64,000 bases of DNA from Ephydatia muelleri (Eukaryota; Porifera; Demospongiae; Spongillida; Spongillidae): positions 1-64,000 of the forward strand of contig JABACO010000071.1 in NCBI GenBank assembly GCA_013339895.1. The letters run 5' to 3'. This document shows, in pieces, positions 32,931 through 45,404 of the stretch (positions are counted from its first letter, which is position 1; the number at the start of each line of letters is the position of its first letter). Both the position numbers and the translations under genes were made by a program. The notes under the pieces were generated by a model. It was not told the DNA's origin, searched no databases, and saw only the letters and a list, made by a program, of their open reading frames with translations.

Positions 32931-33140
32931 AATGCCAAAAGCAGTCAGGGTGCAATGACTGTGGTCTGAATTGTTTCGACAGCCGGTTGATGATGCCATT
33001 TACCGGCAAGCTGGAACCTTAGGGTTGTGAAAGAAGACATAGCTAGAACAGAAGTTATCTTTGTCTAATGGTGTGGATTGAAATGTATGATCTGCATTAG
33101 CTTATTCTTATTTCAACATTGCACGTATGCAAGTTAGAAA

Positions 33141-33291
33141 GTGCGCATGCGTATTGAAGTTACGCGATTTCGAAATTGCGCAGCGCAATTTCGAAATCGA
33201 GTGGCAATTTTAAAATCGGAGGACAATTTCGAAATCGGTACGCAATTTCGAAATTTTCAAAATTGTGCAAATTTACAAATCGCGCGGAACA
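33141..33291. repeat. Right terminal inverted repeat of Ginger-like copy 2
   Basis: Inverted match of 29,100-29,250. The segment GATTTCGAAATTGCGC followed by GCGCAATTTCGAAATC is itself a perfect internal hairpin. Confidence 0.75.
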
Positions 33292-33714
33292 TATACACTC
33301 AGAATGTTCTAGCATCCACAGTGCGCAAGCGCACAGCAACTCAATGGCGACAGACTATCTAGTTACGTTGTATATCGAAGTCAAGGACTCCCAGTCACGA
33401 TCTCTTGCGTCAGTCAGGCACATTAATAGCTAAAAGGTGTGGGCAGACACCATTGTCAGCGTTTTGTTTTGCTACCCCACGGTCACGGACCAGTTCTAAA
33501 CGAATGAGAACCGATGCAGTTTTGAAGCAATCAACACTGAAGATGGCTGGTACGCGGAGTCCTTACAAAAGGCTACATCACTTTTAGCAGCTTAACAAAG
33601 TTTGAATTTCTTATGGCTTTCTCCGTTGTAAATAATGTGTTGGGTTTCACAAAAAGATTGACTATATCACTGCAGAGTCAAGCACAGATATCTGCAATGC
33701 ATATAATGAAGTGG

Positions 33715-34000
33715 ATTCAGTTGCAAGACATACGTACACAGCAATTCGGCCGTCCGCACGCGGGTGATTACAAAATACGTATTCAGTCATGCATCCGTGC
33801 ATATCACAAAGCGTGCACTCACGATTAACGTAGTCCCATTATTTCACCGCCCAATCCTGTACGGGAATATCATTAAATGGCCATTTAACCCTCTCCTCAC
33901 GTATGATTGAATTTGAATTCGAATACCTCTTTTAAGGTTACAACACGCCGAGGCTACAGCTGCAGTAGAGGACAGGTCCCACGAATTTTTAATTAAGGTA
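33715..34000. repeat. Dispersed repeat shared with 38.09-38.3 kb
   Basis: CAGCAATTCG, GTCCGCACGCGGGTGATT and CAGTCA[TC]GCATCCGTGC are shared in order with 38,088-38,155, then CAGTACGGGAAT-like sequence. Between 33,300 and 33,715 only short open frames without recognisable domains are present. Confidence 0.5.
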
Positions 34001-34089
34001 TGTGAGGTCAAAAAAAGCTAGTTTTCTAATGCCTGAAACCGAAAATATTGTGCACTCGTTGTCGCTCAGGGGTCAGAACAAGGCTATAG

Positions 34090-36420
34090 CTAGTTGTATG
34101 TACTCACATTGGTCTGAGGCCTCACCACAGTGGTCTTCTTAGGGTGATGTGATTCGGAAGGGTGTGGCTATCTTCGGTGAGTAATTTGTCTCTAGATCTA
34201 ATAATGGTATACACGTATCACTCAGCACATTCATAGATGTCTAAATAATCTATGGTACATTTCATTGTATGTGAAGCAAGGTTTGTCCAGTAAGCTTCAC
34301 ATTGGTATGAGACATCACCCCAATGGTCTTCTGAGGGTCACGTGATTCTGAAGGGTGTGGCTATCTCAGGTGAGTCGTTTTTCACTAATAATGGTAAACA
34401 TACTGACGTGAGTATCACTACATTTCATTGTATGTGACACAAGGTTTGTCCAGTAAGCTTCACATTGGTATGAGACATCACCCCAATGGTCTTCAGAGGG
34501 TCACGTGATTCTGAAGGGTGTGGCTATCAGGTGAGTCATTTGTTACTAATAATAGTATACATACTGACGTGAGTATCACTACATTTCATTGTATGTGACA
34601 CAAGGTTTGTCCAGTAAGCTTCACATTGGTATGAGACATCACCCCAATGGTCTTCTGAGGGTCACGTGATTCTGAAGGGTGTGGCTATCTCAGGTGAGTC
34701 GTTTGTTACTAATAATAGTATACATATTGACGTGAGTATCACTACATTTTATTGTATGTGACACAAGATTTGTCCAGTAAGCTTCACATTGGTATGAGAC
34801 ATCGCCCCAATGGTCTTCTGAGGGTCACGTGATTCTGAAGGGTGTGGCTATCAGGTGAGTCGTTTGCTACTAATAATAGTACATACTGACGTGAGTATCA
34901 CTACATTTCATTGTATGTGACACAAGGTTTGTCCAGTAAGCTTCACATTGGTATGAGACATCACCCCAATGGTCTTCAGAGGGTCACGTGATTCTGAAGG
35001 GTATGGCTATCAGGTGAGTCGTTTGTTACTAATAATAGTATACATACTGACGTGAGTATCACTACATTTCATTGTATGTGACACAAGGTTTGTCCAGTAA
35101 GCTTCACATTGGTATGAGACATCACCCCAATGGTCTTCTGAGGGTCACGTGATTCTGAAGGGTGTGGCTATCAGGTAAGTCATTTGTCACTAATAATGAT
35201 ATACATACTGACGTGAGTATCACTACATTTCATTGTATGTGACACAAGGTTTGTCCAGTAAGCTTCACATTGGTATGAGACATCACCCCAATGGTCTTCA
35301 GAGGGTCACGTGATTCTGAAGGGTGTGGCTATCAGGTGAGTCGTTTGTTACTAATAATAGTATACATACTGACGTGAGTATCACTACATTTCATTGTATG
35401 TGACACAAGGTTTGTCCAGTAAGCTTCACATTGGTATAAGACATCGCCCCAATGGTCTTCTGAGGGTCACGTGATTCTGAAGGGTGTGGCTATCAGGTGA
35501 GTCGTTTGCTACTAATAATAGTACATACTGACGTGAGTATCACTACATTTCATTGTATGTGACACAAGGTTTGTCCAGTAAGCTTCACATTGGTATGAGA
35601 CATCACCCCAATGGTCTTCAGAGGGTCACGTGATTCTGAAGGGTATGGCTATCAGGTGAGTCGTTTGTTACTAATAATAGTATACATACTGACGTGAGTA
35701 TCACTACATTTCATTGTATGTGACACAAGGTTTGTCCAGTAAGCTTCACATTGGTATGAGACATCACCCCAATGGTCTTCAGAGGGTCACGTGATTCTGA
35801 AGGGTGTGGCTATCAGGTAAGTCGTTTGTCACTAATAATGATATACATACTGACGTGAGTATCACTACATTTCATTGTATGTGACACAAGGTTTGTCCAG
35901 TAAGCTTCACATTGGTATGAGACATCACCCCAATGGTCTTCAGAGGGTCACGTGATTCTGAAGGGTGTGGCTATCAGGTGAGTCGTTTGTTACTAATAAT
36001 AGTATACATACTGATGTGAGTATCACTACATTTCATTGTATGTGACACAAGGTTTGTCCAGTAAGCTTCACATTGGTATAAGACATCGCCCCAATGGTCT
36101 TCTGAGGGTCACGTGATTCTGAAGGGTGTGGCTATCAGGTGAGTCGTTTGTCACTAATAATGATATACATACTGACGTGAGTATCACTACATATCATTGT
36201 AAGGTTTGTCCAGTAAGCTTCACATTGGTATGAGACATCGCCCCAATGGTCTTCTGAGGGTCACGTGATTCTGAAGGGTGTGGCTATCAGGTAAGTCGTT
36301 TGTCACTAATAATGGTATACATACTGACGTGAGTATCACTACATTTCATTGTATGTGATGCAAGGTTTGTCCAGTAAGCTTCACATAGGTATGAGACATC
36401 ACCCCACTGGTCTTCTACTG
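34090..36420. repeat. 161-bp satellite array, about 14 units
   Basis: The core GTCACGTGATTCTGAAGGG recurs at 34,337, 34,500, 34,661, 34,824, 34,983, 35,144, 35,305, 35,466, 35,625, 35,786, 35,947, 36,108 and 36,260, a period of 159-163 bases, with a diverged first unit near 34,146. Each unit also has CCCCAATGGTC (CCAAT), GGGTGTGGC (CACCC-type box), TATCAGGTGAGTC (GATA-like plus a consensus splice donor) and TCCAGTAAGCTTCACATTGG. The array ends where decayed gene X1 resumes, so it probably fills an intron. Related to the 168-bp arrays at 45.4 and 50.3 kb. Confidence 0.9.
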
Positions 36421-38095
36421 ACCTATGCAGCACTCACTGGAAATGCATCAAGAATCTTTTCACCTATCAGAGTAACGTTAATGAATAGTTTTTCATCTTG
36501 TTGACTTGGTTCTGAGTACTGTGCTACACAAGTATATAACCACACACAATTACACACAAAGTTCATCCACCTGCTGCACAAGGTGTAAGAACGACTCAGA
36601 ATGGTACGAGCATTAGCTGAGGCGACCAAAGCGGTCAGTCAATGGCTTGGTTATTTTTTATGAAGAAATGCATTTTATATATTTCTTGGACGATGGTTTA
36701 TGCTTCAGCTTGCCTTGGAGACTATATTATATGTTCTGCTGCGTGATGTTACTTATTATATGCATCATATAAAGAGGCGGGGCACGCAAACAATCTATCG
36801 CTAGAATGTACCTCGTTCTCTCGGTGTCTTCTTTGGTGCCATCCATAAATTACGTCACTTCGAAGGGTCCCCAGCATGCAGGGTGGTAGCAGCCAGTGTG
36901 ACGATGTATACATGAAGCATACATCAGTATAAGAGGGGTCCATATAGGTGACGTAATTTATGAACGGCCGCTTGTCATATCATTTATACAAAGGCCCAAC
37001 TCCAACCTCCCATTATGGAAATGTCTTTCAGAATGCCTCACGCTCTCAGCAGGCGAGGTCTGCAATCACCATGTCATTAGTAAAACATCATGACGACGCA
37101 GCCACGTGAATCACGTGATGATTATTTTCGTCTCGCGTCGGTAAGTATGGCTCCACAGAATGTTTTTTTTTATAGGATGTATGACCGCTGTGGAACACTA
37201 CATCTTCCACTGTAAGTCAGAGAGGTGCCATTTTATTCCAATATCGTCACACGAAAGCCAGGTGAGTTACCTTTAGCCTACGCTCATTTCAGGTTGTTGG
37301 TTAGAAAGAACGGCCGGCTACGCTACACAGCGAGGTAAGCTGTCAATTACGTGTTTTTGTGTGGCACTTTGTTTGCTTCCAAGGCGTAACGTCGGGAACA
37401 GAATAATGGTGTTCTCTACTGCATTATGGCAGAAATGTTGGATTCCTTGATCTACCTGAAACATCCTGGCTGAACAAGAGCGCTAAAACGTACGTGATCT
37501 AACAGCACCTCGTTATTGTTACCCTTTTCCTTTCGCTCAAATGGCGGTGTATTCTACGTGCATTCGGGTTGACAGCAGTGAACTATTCTAAAGAAAGACC
37601 TGTGTTGTGGAAGTCAGATGTTACAACGTCACCATCAACTGCTGGGAGGTAAGGCCATTTTTTGGTAAAAGTGTTGTTTCAGTTATGCTTTCTTTTCTAC
37701 GAACAGGTTTGTTCTCTTATCAACTTTCTATGTTTCATATTTGTAAACTTGAAACATTCAATTTTTTGACTATGTGATCAATAACCTGAGAAATAATGAT
37801 AGTATTAACTAGTATATTTAACTTTCCTTACGTCATACGATAGTTCTATATTGCGCGTACACGGTAGGTTCCTCGGTCACGTACAAAATTGCACGTTCGC
37901 GCGCGACGTTGCTCTCGAATTACCCCGTGCGCATACAAATAATCCTCCGGGACCGAGAAATCATTCGTATGAAATCGGTTCACTCACGATTTCGAGAGCA
38001 CATGGCGCGCAAAATTCGGAAGCACGCTCTTCCGGGTGATATTGCGTGCTGTCACGGGCCCGGAATCAAAGCCCTGAATTGCTGTGCACAGCAAT
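36420..38095 (+). pseudogene. X1: decayed paralogue of X2
   Basis: Colinear with 52,066-53,757 plus 58,255-58,632, with the gypsy element absent. Traces of the X2 exons remain: near 36,650-36,780 (GAAATGCATTTTATATATTTC and AAAGAGGCGGGGCACG), and near 37,175-37,262 (RMYDRCGTLHLPL, then TAA in place of the TTA found in X2). The stop and large deletions show it is dead. The family is not recognised. The CACGTG satellite immediately precedes both X1 and X2. Confidence 0.55.
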
Positions 38096-38099
38096 TCGA

Positions 38100-38850
38100 C
38101 AGTCCGCACGCGGGTGATTGCAAAATCCGCTATCAGTCACGCATCCGTGCAGACAACAAGACGTGTGCTTACGGCTATCGAGATCATAACAAATTTGAAA
38201 CTTCACCGTCCAATTCAGTACGGGAATTCTCAGCCTTATTAATTTTTAATTAACCGTCAATTTATTTGCCAAACCTCTTACACACGTGCTGTCACTGTGA
38301 GTCTACTACGCCGGTTATTTGAAAGGTATGTGATCATGCATGTCATTTGACTACAAGCTCGGCTAGTTTTTTACGCCAGTATTATGAGCATGGACTGTAA
38401 CTGCTTGCAATGGCGGATCCAAGAATTCAGCGAGTGGCCGGGTGTGTGACGTGACTAATTATTGAGGGGGAGTTTCCGTGTCGAACTGGGGAGATGTATA
38501 TGCAGCATTCAAGGTAGAGCGAAAGCGCTGCACTTGTTAGGATTCGGAACACCGAAATAGTGCATATGAATGATAAATTACATCCAACAATTATATCATG
38601 ATTCACGGGGGACCCCCATGCTGTGCTCGTAGAGCACATGCTCATTGCTGCTGCCATGCATGCAAGGGCTACATAAAACATGGCTCTAATATGGTTAGGC
38701 TGTCACAGTACGTGTATAATCTACCAAATTGCAGCATGATCTGAAGCACGCGCGCTATATATACACATAGAACTCAAATGCTGCATGCGTGTGAGTAGGC
38801 TTAGATTTCTGTTCCAAGTGAATACTTCTTTTCCAGGATCTGTACGTGTA
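38100..38850. other. Intergenic DNA upstream of the transposase, nothing firm
   Basis: Contains the shared repeat end (38,088-38,300) and otherwise no supportable gene. No clear CACTA-type terminal repeat was found, so the left end of the transposon carrying the next gene is undefined. Confidence 0.4.
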
Positions 38851-38854
38851 TACA

Positions 38855-41800
38855 ATGAGTGGCAAACGACGTTTATGCCATCATTGTGGTGAATACGTAT
38901 GTAAATCCACTTACTTTGAGCATCAGAATATTGCAAAATATGACATCGATCCATGCACCGTGAGATACACGACAAACAGCAATGCTGAAGATGGTAAATC
39001 CCTCACTACCAATTTATACATACATAGTCATAAGCAACTTATATTGCACAGACATACTATGTGGACAGAAGAGCGTAGATGATATGTATGAGCCCAACAC
39101 CTCTGATTCATCATCAATTGAAGAATGTGAGGACTCCATACTTATGAACAGCACCAGCTGTAGTGAATCTTCAGAATCTGAGGTATAATTATTACTTGCT
39201 ATCATCTGGTACATGCAGATAAAATTGTGCTACAAAAATTACGTAATCATGTATAGGGTTTCATTATTTACATGCATATTATCACGATGTACATTATCTC
39301 TATTAATCCAAAAAGATATTGACCCTTTTATTTGTGATCATACAATAGCAAACAAAAGCAGCATAACCAACACTAAGCAAATCGTTTTTTGACACTACTT
39401 GTTTATACTAATATTGAACATGCATGAGTTGGACAACCTTACCGAAATAACAAAATGTATTATAATGTATCACACATGGTTATGGAAAATATAATTTAAA
39501 TGCAGTCAGTTCATTGCATACGTATGACTAACCACATAGACGATCATTTAATGTACAGGTGGATCCAAAAGTTGCGTAAAATGATACAACTCCAGAGCTA
39601 AAAGTTAATTAAACTGAGCAGTAACTTTTAATTACTAGTAATTAATAACTCCATTTTAATCATTGGTATGTTGTTTGGAAAAACATTATTTTTCAATGCT
39701 CAGTTCTGGAGTTATATCACTTCTACCGTTCTACCAAATCAAAGGTTTTACGCAACTTTTGGATATTGTACTAAATTTAAAAATTAAAGTTCTTTGCATA
39801 GGATGAGTCAAATTCGGACGGTAGAACAAGAGAAAAGCTAAGCTTTGAAGACGCAGCAAAGTCTCCCCTTCGCATACTGCTAGTGTTCATTTCAGTATGG
39901 CAGCTGAGTTTTGGGATATCAAATGCAGCTATTACTGTTCTTTTGGCATTCCTGCAGTCCTTTTTCAATTTAATCACATTGTGCACAGCACACATATCTT
40001 CCAGTTTATTGGGATGTCCAAAAACTCAAAAAACTGCTCAGAAAATAATTGGTTTCACATGTCCATCATTTGAACGTTATGTAGTATGTCCGAAATGTAA
40101 TTCAATATATAATTTAGAAGACTGCATCATTGTCCAGCCAGGTGGTAAAGTTATGTCTGCCACATGTAAGCATTTGGAGTACCCAAACCATCCACAAGCC
40201 CATTATAGGAAACCATGTGGATTTGAACTATTACGAGCTGTTAAACGGCACAAATCAAAGGCATCATTAGAAGCTAAAAAGCAATACTGTTATCAGCATC
40301 TCAATGGTGCTATTGGGTTGCTAATAAATCGACCTGATTTTTTGTCAAAGTGTGAGCAATGGCGAAACACATACAAAGATAGGGATCCTGAATTATTAAC
40401 TGACATATACGATGGGAGAATTTGGGAAGAACTTCAGACATTGGATAGAAAGGGGTTCTTGTCGCTACCAAACAATCTTGCATTGGGTTTGGGATGTGAT
40501 TGGTTCCAGCCCTATAAGCATGTAACCTATTCCATTGGTGTACTATTTTTAGTTATTTTCAACCTGCCGAGGAAGGAGAGATTTAAGATGGAGAATGTAA
40601 TTTTACTTGGTTTAATTCCTGGCCCTTCTGAGCCCAAAAAAGTAATGAACTCTTACCTAGGCCCTTTTGTTCAAGACCTACTTGAATTTTGGGAAGGTAT
40701 CATGATCTGGAGCAACCTCTCACAGTCATTTGTTAAAATACGCTTAGCATTGATTTGTGTTATGTGCAACAAGAAAAGTATGTGGTTTTGCTGGACACAG
40801 TGCTACACATGGATGTTCTAAATGCTTAAAAGAGTTTAACTTTGGTATATGTGACAACAAATTGGATTACTCTGGATATGACAGAGACTCATGGGAACTC
40901 CGCACAAAAGATAACTACAATTCTTGTTCAGAGCAGTATTTAAAGGCACCAACAAAGACAATGAAACAGAAGGTTGTATCAGACCATGGTGTGCGATATT
41001 CCATTCTCACGCAACTACCATATTTTAACATTGTACGAATGCATGTGATAGACCCTATGCATAACATTCTGTTGGGAACACCAAAGCACATTATGAATAT
41101 ATGGATAGAGCAGAACATTCTGTCAAAAGCACAATTGAACAACATATCAAGTATGTCATCTAAAATAAATGTACCAAGAAGCATTGGTAGGCTTCCATCA
41201 AAAATTGCATCAAGCTTTTCTGGCTTTACTGCTGACCAGTGGAAGAACTGGGTTACTGTGTATTCTGCTGTATGTCTTAAGGACCAACTACCAAAACATC
41301 ACTTTCAATGCTGGCTCTTATTTGTTCGTGCTTGTTCAATTCTAGTTAAACGCACTATTTTAAAACACAGTGTAGTGGCTTCAGATGAATATTTAGTACA
41401 GTTTTGTAAATCATTTGAAAATTTATATGGTGCTCAACATTGCACTATAAACTTGCACTTACATCTGCACCTGAAAGAAGTTATTTTGGATTATGGTCCA
41501 GTTTATGGATTTTGGTGCTTTTCTTTTGAACGATTCAATGGAACTCTTGGTGACTATTTTACAAATAATAACAATATAGAAATGCAGTTTATGAAGAAAT
41601 TTTTGATGCATCAGCATTCTAGTACCCTTCATCTATCAAATGAATATGAAAAGTTCTTGGTAAAGTGTAGAGAGAAAAGTACAACAGGCTCAATCTTGCA
41701 AGGCACAACATCAGCTGTTCTTCAAAGGGCACTTGCATTCTCACCAATGTCAAACTTAACAAAACTTGATTACAGTATATGTACAAAGTCAGTGGGAGAA

Positions 41801-42322
41801 CTTCTTCCACCAATCAGTACAAAGTACATGCAACCTGAGATGATTGAACAACTCACAGAATCGTATAAGCACCTGTATATAGAGTTTAATTCATTGTTAG
41901 TCATGTACAATATTTCCAGCAGGGCATCTATTGCAGGGCATATTGTGCATTCAATAAATGCACGGACTGATAAAGGTTCTGTTGTTTTTGCACGCTGGCC
42001 TTTAAAGCAACCAGACGGCCTGCATGTTCTCTCTGGGGATGATAGCACCTTCTTTGGAGTTGTGCAATATTTTGTTGAGCACACTGTTTCAATTGGCACC
42101 ACTTCGAAGTCTCACTTATTTGCGTTGGTGAAATGGGCAAAGCCACATAGTCAATATGACTGGTTTGGTCAGTCAGCTACAGTGTGTGAAAAGCCATCAA
42201 TTTCGTGCTTTATTCCTATTCAGCGCATCCTAGGCATCTGTGCTCATGCAAACCTTGAAGTGCAATTTAATGACTCTAAGGAAAATGTCTCTGTACTAAT
42301 TCCATCCATTAGTTTTGTGTGA
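38855..42322 (+). pseudogene. Plavaka/EnSpm-like DDE transposase, frameshifted
   Basis: Three exons join in phase: 38,855-38,993 (MSGKRRLCHHCGEYVCKS, a zinc-binding start), 39,052-39,182 (acidic/Ser-rich), and 39,802-42,322. The large exon has VVCPKCNSIYNLEDC, CKHLEYPNHPQAHYRKPCG, LGCDWFQPYKHVTYSIG, ENVILLGLIPGPSEPKK, then GFAGHSATHGCSKC, VIDPMHNILLGTPKH and CFSFERFNGTLGDYF. This order is that of Plavaka/EnSpm (Tnp2-like) transposases, which cut and paste DNA. Frame changes near 40,757-40,780, where the family normally has a C-D-x-P-A motif with a catalytic Asp; that Asp is absent here, while the later Asp (DPMH) and Glu (FERFNG) remain. Otherwise the frame is open for over 800 codons, so it died recently. 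Alternatively the break is an assembly error. Confidence 0.8.
39563..39764. mobile_element. MITE-like insertion in transposase intron 2
   Basis: Starts ATCCAAAAGTTGCGTAAAA and ends with its reverse complement at 39,764; inner blocks (CTCCAGAGC and GTTCTGGAG) also pair. About 200 bp, no ORF, target duplication unclear. Confidence 0.6.
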
Positions 42323-42773
42323 GCTGTTGAAATACATGTATCGCATTTTTATTGTAATGAAGGACTATTGCTATTATATATTACCTACTACACATGCCAT
42401 GTCATGATGCGCCTAAATTCATACAATTCGATTGCTTGTTAGGCTTGCATGCATATCATATACTAGCTGCACTTAATGAATTTTAACTGATTCTAGCATT
42501 GACATAATAAAAAAGCGTGGTGTTGCAGACTCCGATGCAAGAGTTTACAGCGCTTTCCGATACCCCCTAGTAGTGCGGGGGGTGCAGCCCTCCCCGCACT
42601 GTCCTCGGGCGGCCATAAAGGTTTGACCCCCCCCCCCTCCTCCCCATACCGACGCCGCTATCAATGCATTGCAATTTGAATATTTTTAAAATATCCTTTT
42701 TAAATAATTTACTTCCGCATAATTGAAATACACTAGAAGCGCGGTTGATTTGTGCACGTGCGTAAAGACGGAA

Positions 42774-44556
42774 ATGGAAGTCCACGGATTCTATGGACGG
42801 CCGAAGCATATCCCGCAGTCCTCAAAATCGGAAACAGATATCAAATTGGAAAGGCTCACTGAGGCAGTGCAAGCGAATGCAGATTCTATCAAAGGAGTTG
42901 TGCAACAGATGGAAGTGATGCCTAAGGAGATAGGTGAATTAAAAACAAAAAAGCGCCATCACCAGCAACACCTAGCCCTGCTACTACCCCTGGTTCGTCA
43001 AGAAATAGGATTCCATCAGTCCTAAGTGTGAGTTGATACAATATATATTTAAAAATTTATAACATATAAAAATGATGCTACTTGGCACTGAACTGTCATT
43101 GTCCGCCTGTCCTTTAGACGGCAGTCAAGTCTATCTATGCAAGCCTCTCTGATAAACAGCAGTTTAAAGTTGATGAAAGGTATTGCGTATCTTCATTGGT
43201 TGTAATTAACACATTGTGAGAGCTATTTTTAATAGATACAGAAGCAGTCATAATCAGCAAGTAACGGACTGGTTATTGGGCCAATTGACGAAATCAGGCA
43301 AAATGGAAGAGTATAGTGAATTTCACACAAGTAATGACTATGAGGTTTATGTTGGCTTAGTCATGTATTTAACATCACTGCAGGAGCAGTGTATCGTTAC
43401 TATGAATCTAGGCGCCGTCAATTTATTGATTCACATCAGAGTCGAGAAGAAAAAGCTGCAGCAAACCAGAAGAATAGTACAAAACGGCGTTCTCAAAAGA
43501 AGGTTATTGAATTTTTTTTCCACATTATGGCTTACTTGCACATACACAATGTATTCCATTTCAGCTTTATCTGAAACGACAAACAGTTCTGAAGGATGAA
43601 CAGGAAAGGAAAAAGTGGGCTGAAATAGATCCAAGTTACATGACGGATGAGAGTGATTATGAAAAGGACTTGAAGAAAGTTAAAGTCACCCACAAACCTG
43701 TGTGGCGATCAAATTGTAAGTACATGTTGGGATTGAGTACATTTGCTACTACTTTGCATCTGATTCTAAAGTGTTAAACAGATTGGTCCATAAGTTGGAC
43801 AAGCGTTTAGCAGCTAAAAAAGAAACCGTGGAGTACACAGGATTTAAACAGAAAGAGAGAGTAGCAGGACTAGTTTCACTATCATTAGTTCCCAATAATG
43901 CTCCAGCATGGGCTGTTGACAAAGCTGATGCAGGTGAATGTAAGCATCAGCAACACTGTATTCATTAATCTCATTTGACAGCTGAAGCCCAATCAACGCC
44001 ATCACCCATCATTTGTGCACCTCCTGTCAATGGTAAATGCACTGCTAGCATGCTATAGAATTTCTAAGTTCTCTGCACAGAATTGCCATCAACTCCAGTA
44101 CTGCGAAATCCTACCAAACCCAGACAAATACGATATTGTAAGTACTCTTCCTTGAAGTAATATAATGCATCAATGTAATTTCCTACGATCAGCACCAAGT
44201 GTAATAGCGGAAACTAAAACGTGGTAAGACGTATTCATTTTGTTTTCCTTAATTTAAATATTCAGTTTACAGCAAGAGTAGTACAGAGCTGGTGGCAAAA
44301 AGAACATGGACAGGTAGAAAGCTGTGAGTATGTTGGCAGTGAGCATGTTTAATGTCATAACTACAATTATAGAATTATCCACTCACAAAGATATTGGAAG
44401 CAGCTCCGATGAACTTGTGTCTACTAGCCATGAAACAAGGTGTCTTTACCTGATACTGAACCCATGATTATAACACTTGTTTTCCTGCATTTGTGTTGTC
44501 TAGGAGACCTATTCCGTTATGCGAGGCTTCATCGGACGATGAATTGGAGTTTTCTT
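42774..44556 (+). CDS. Multi-exon gene of unknown function with PVWRSN...LD motif
   Basis: At least nine exons with good GT-AG borders: 42,774-43,027 (MEVHGFYGRPKHIPQSSK, an Ala/Gln-rich helix, a Pro/Ser linker), 43,118-43,179, 43,221-43,343 (RYRSSHNQQVTDWLLGQLTK), 43,384-43,502 (VYRYYESRRRQFIDSHQSRE), 43,565-43,715 (LYLKRQTVLKDEQERKKWAE ... THKPVWRSN), 43,772-43,933 (LLNRLVHKLDKRLAAKKE, then NNAPAWAVDKADAG), and small Ser/Pro/Thr-rich exons to a stop in LCEASSDDELEFS near 44,550. Phases agree, but exon 1 needs a one-base correction in an A-rich run near 42,948 to reach the Pro/Ser linker. The R/K-rich helices and acidic patch around PVWRS suggest a nuclear protein; I do not recognise the family. 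Host gene or domesticated element are both possible. Confidence 0.5.
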
Positions 44557-44699
44557 GAAACATTATTCCCTTCCATTCACCTAGTGCTGGAGACAATGAA
44601 GTTGCTGTGCAGTAATTCTATAATATTATTGCAATGCATTCACTGTATCATCTTGTTGCTTACTTCACTATTTAACGCTCACTTGCATTAGATTTAAAG

Positions 44700-45400
44700 T
44701 ATTTATATTTAACGCTCACCCGATAGTAGATCTATCTGGCTCAACGTACAAAACTACTTGTGCATCACACTCGGATCCGGGCGGGCAGTCTTGTTTACGG
44801 TAGGCCTACGCGGTGCTAATTTCTAACTCATACATCTTGAGTACTGATTAGTGATTTTGTACTCTACATAGTAAACTACACTGTCAGGGACGTACGTAGG
44901 AAGTGAAGCTTACGTTTGCTATTATAATCCTTACTAGTGGACAGTGTGACAGTGTCATAGGGGTACGTGTATTTGCGGGCTATAACCCCCCGCCCCACCC
45001 CCCACCCAAAAAAAAAAAAAAAAAAAAAAAAAAAAGCGCTCGCAGTTATACCATAGTAGATAAATCTTATACATGTATGATACAAGGCTCATGGTGTATC
45101 GATTCCTGATTTACTTTATTGCAGAGAAAATGTCAAGGTGCATCTCAACTGCATGTTATAGCCAATTCATAATCCTGGTTCTATTTTACCAGAGAGACCT
45201 GATGGTTGTGGCTTACTCTCCATTGAGGACCAAGACCAAGGCCACCTGTGTAAGTGAGAATCTCTGTTGTGAAGTCATAGGTACAGCATTTGTGGTAGAG
45301 CAACTGTAAATGTGTGCATCCACGCACATGTATGTTTGTGTGCAAGTAGTACATTGGATATGTTTAAAGTGAATTTTCATATGTGTGAGGGCCCCACCCA
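44700..45400. other. Gap with poly-A tract, little else
   Basis: Contains an A run of about 29 at 45,007-45,035 preceded by a C-rich stretch, and one exon-like open segment (45,190-45,250, ending at GTGTAAGTGAG) without recognisable features. Confidence 0.45.
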
Positions 45401-45404
45401 ATTG

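Larger units (their letters stand above)
29100..33291 (+). mobile_element. Ginger/KRBA2-like DNA transposon, copy 2, with inverted termini
   Basis: Inverted repeats of about 155 bases bound the element: TGTTCCGCGCGATTTGTAAA at the left (29,100) and its reverse complement at the right (ending 33,291), with TATA on both sides as a possible 4-bp target duplication. Between them, in order, are the N-terminal transposase exon, a foreign RT fragment, the DDE integrase core, a charged region, the integrase C-terminal domain, a Cys-rich CXC-like module and a Ulp1-like protease. Ginger elements are known for gypsy-like integrases, short target duplications and accessory protease domains, which fits. 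Stops and frameshifts show it is inactive. Confidence 0.65.

Noticed and set aside
34090..36420. CRISPR-like array
   Set aside because: Whole 161-bp units repeat with no unique spacers and the DNA is clearly animal; it is a satellite.
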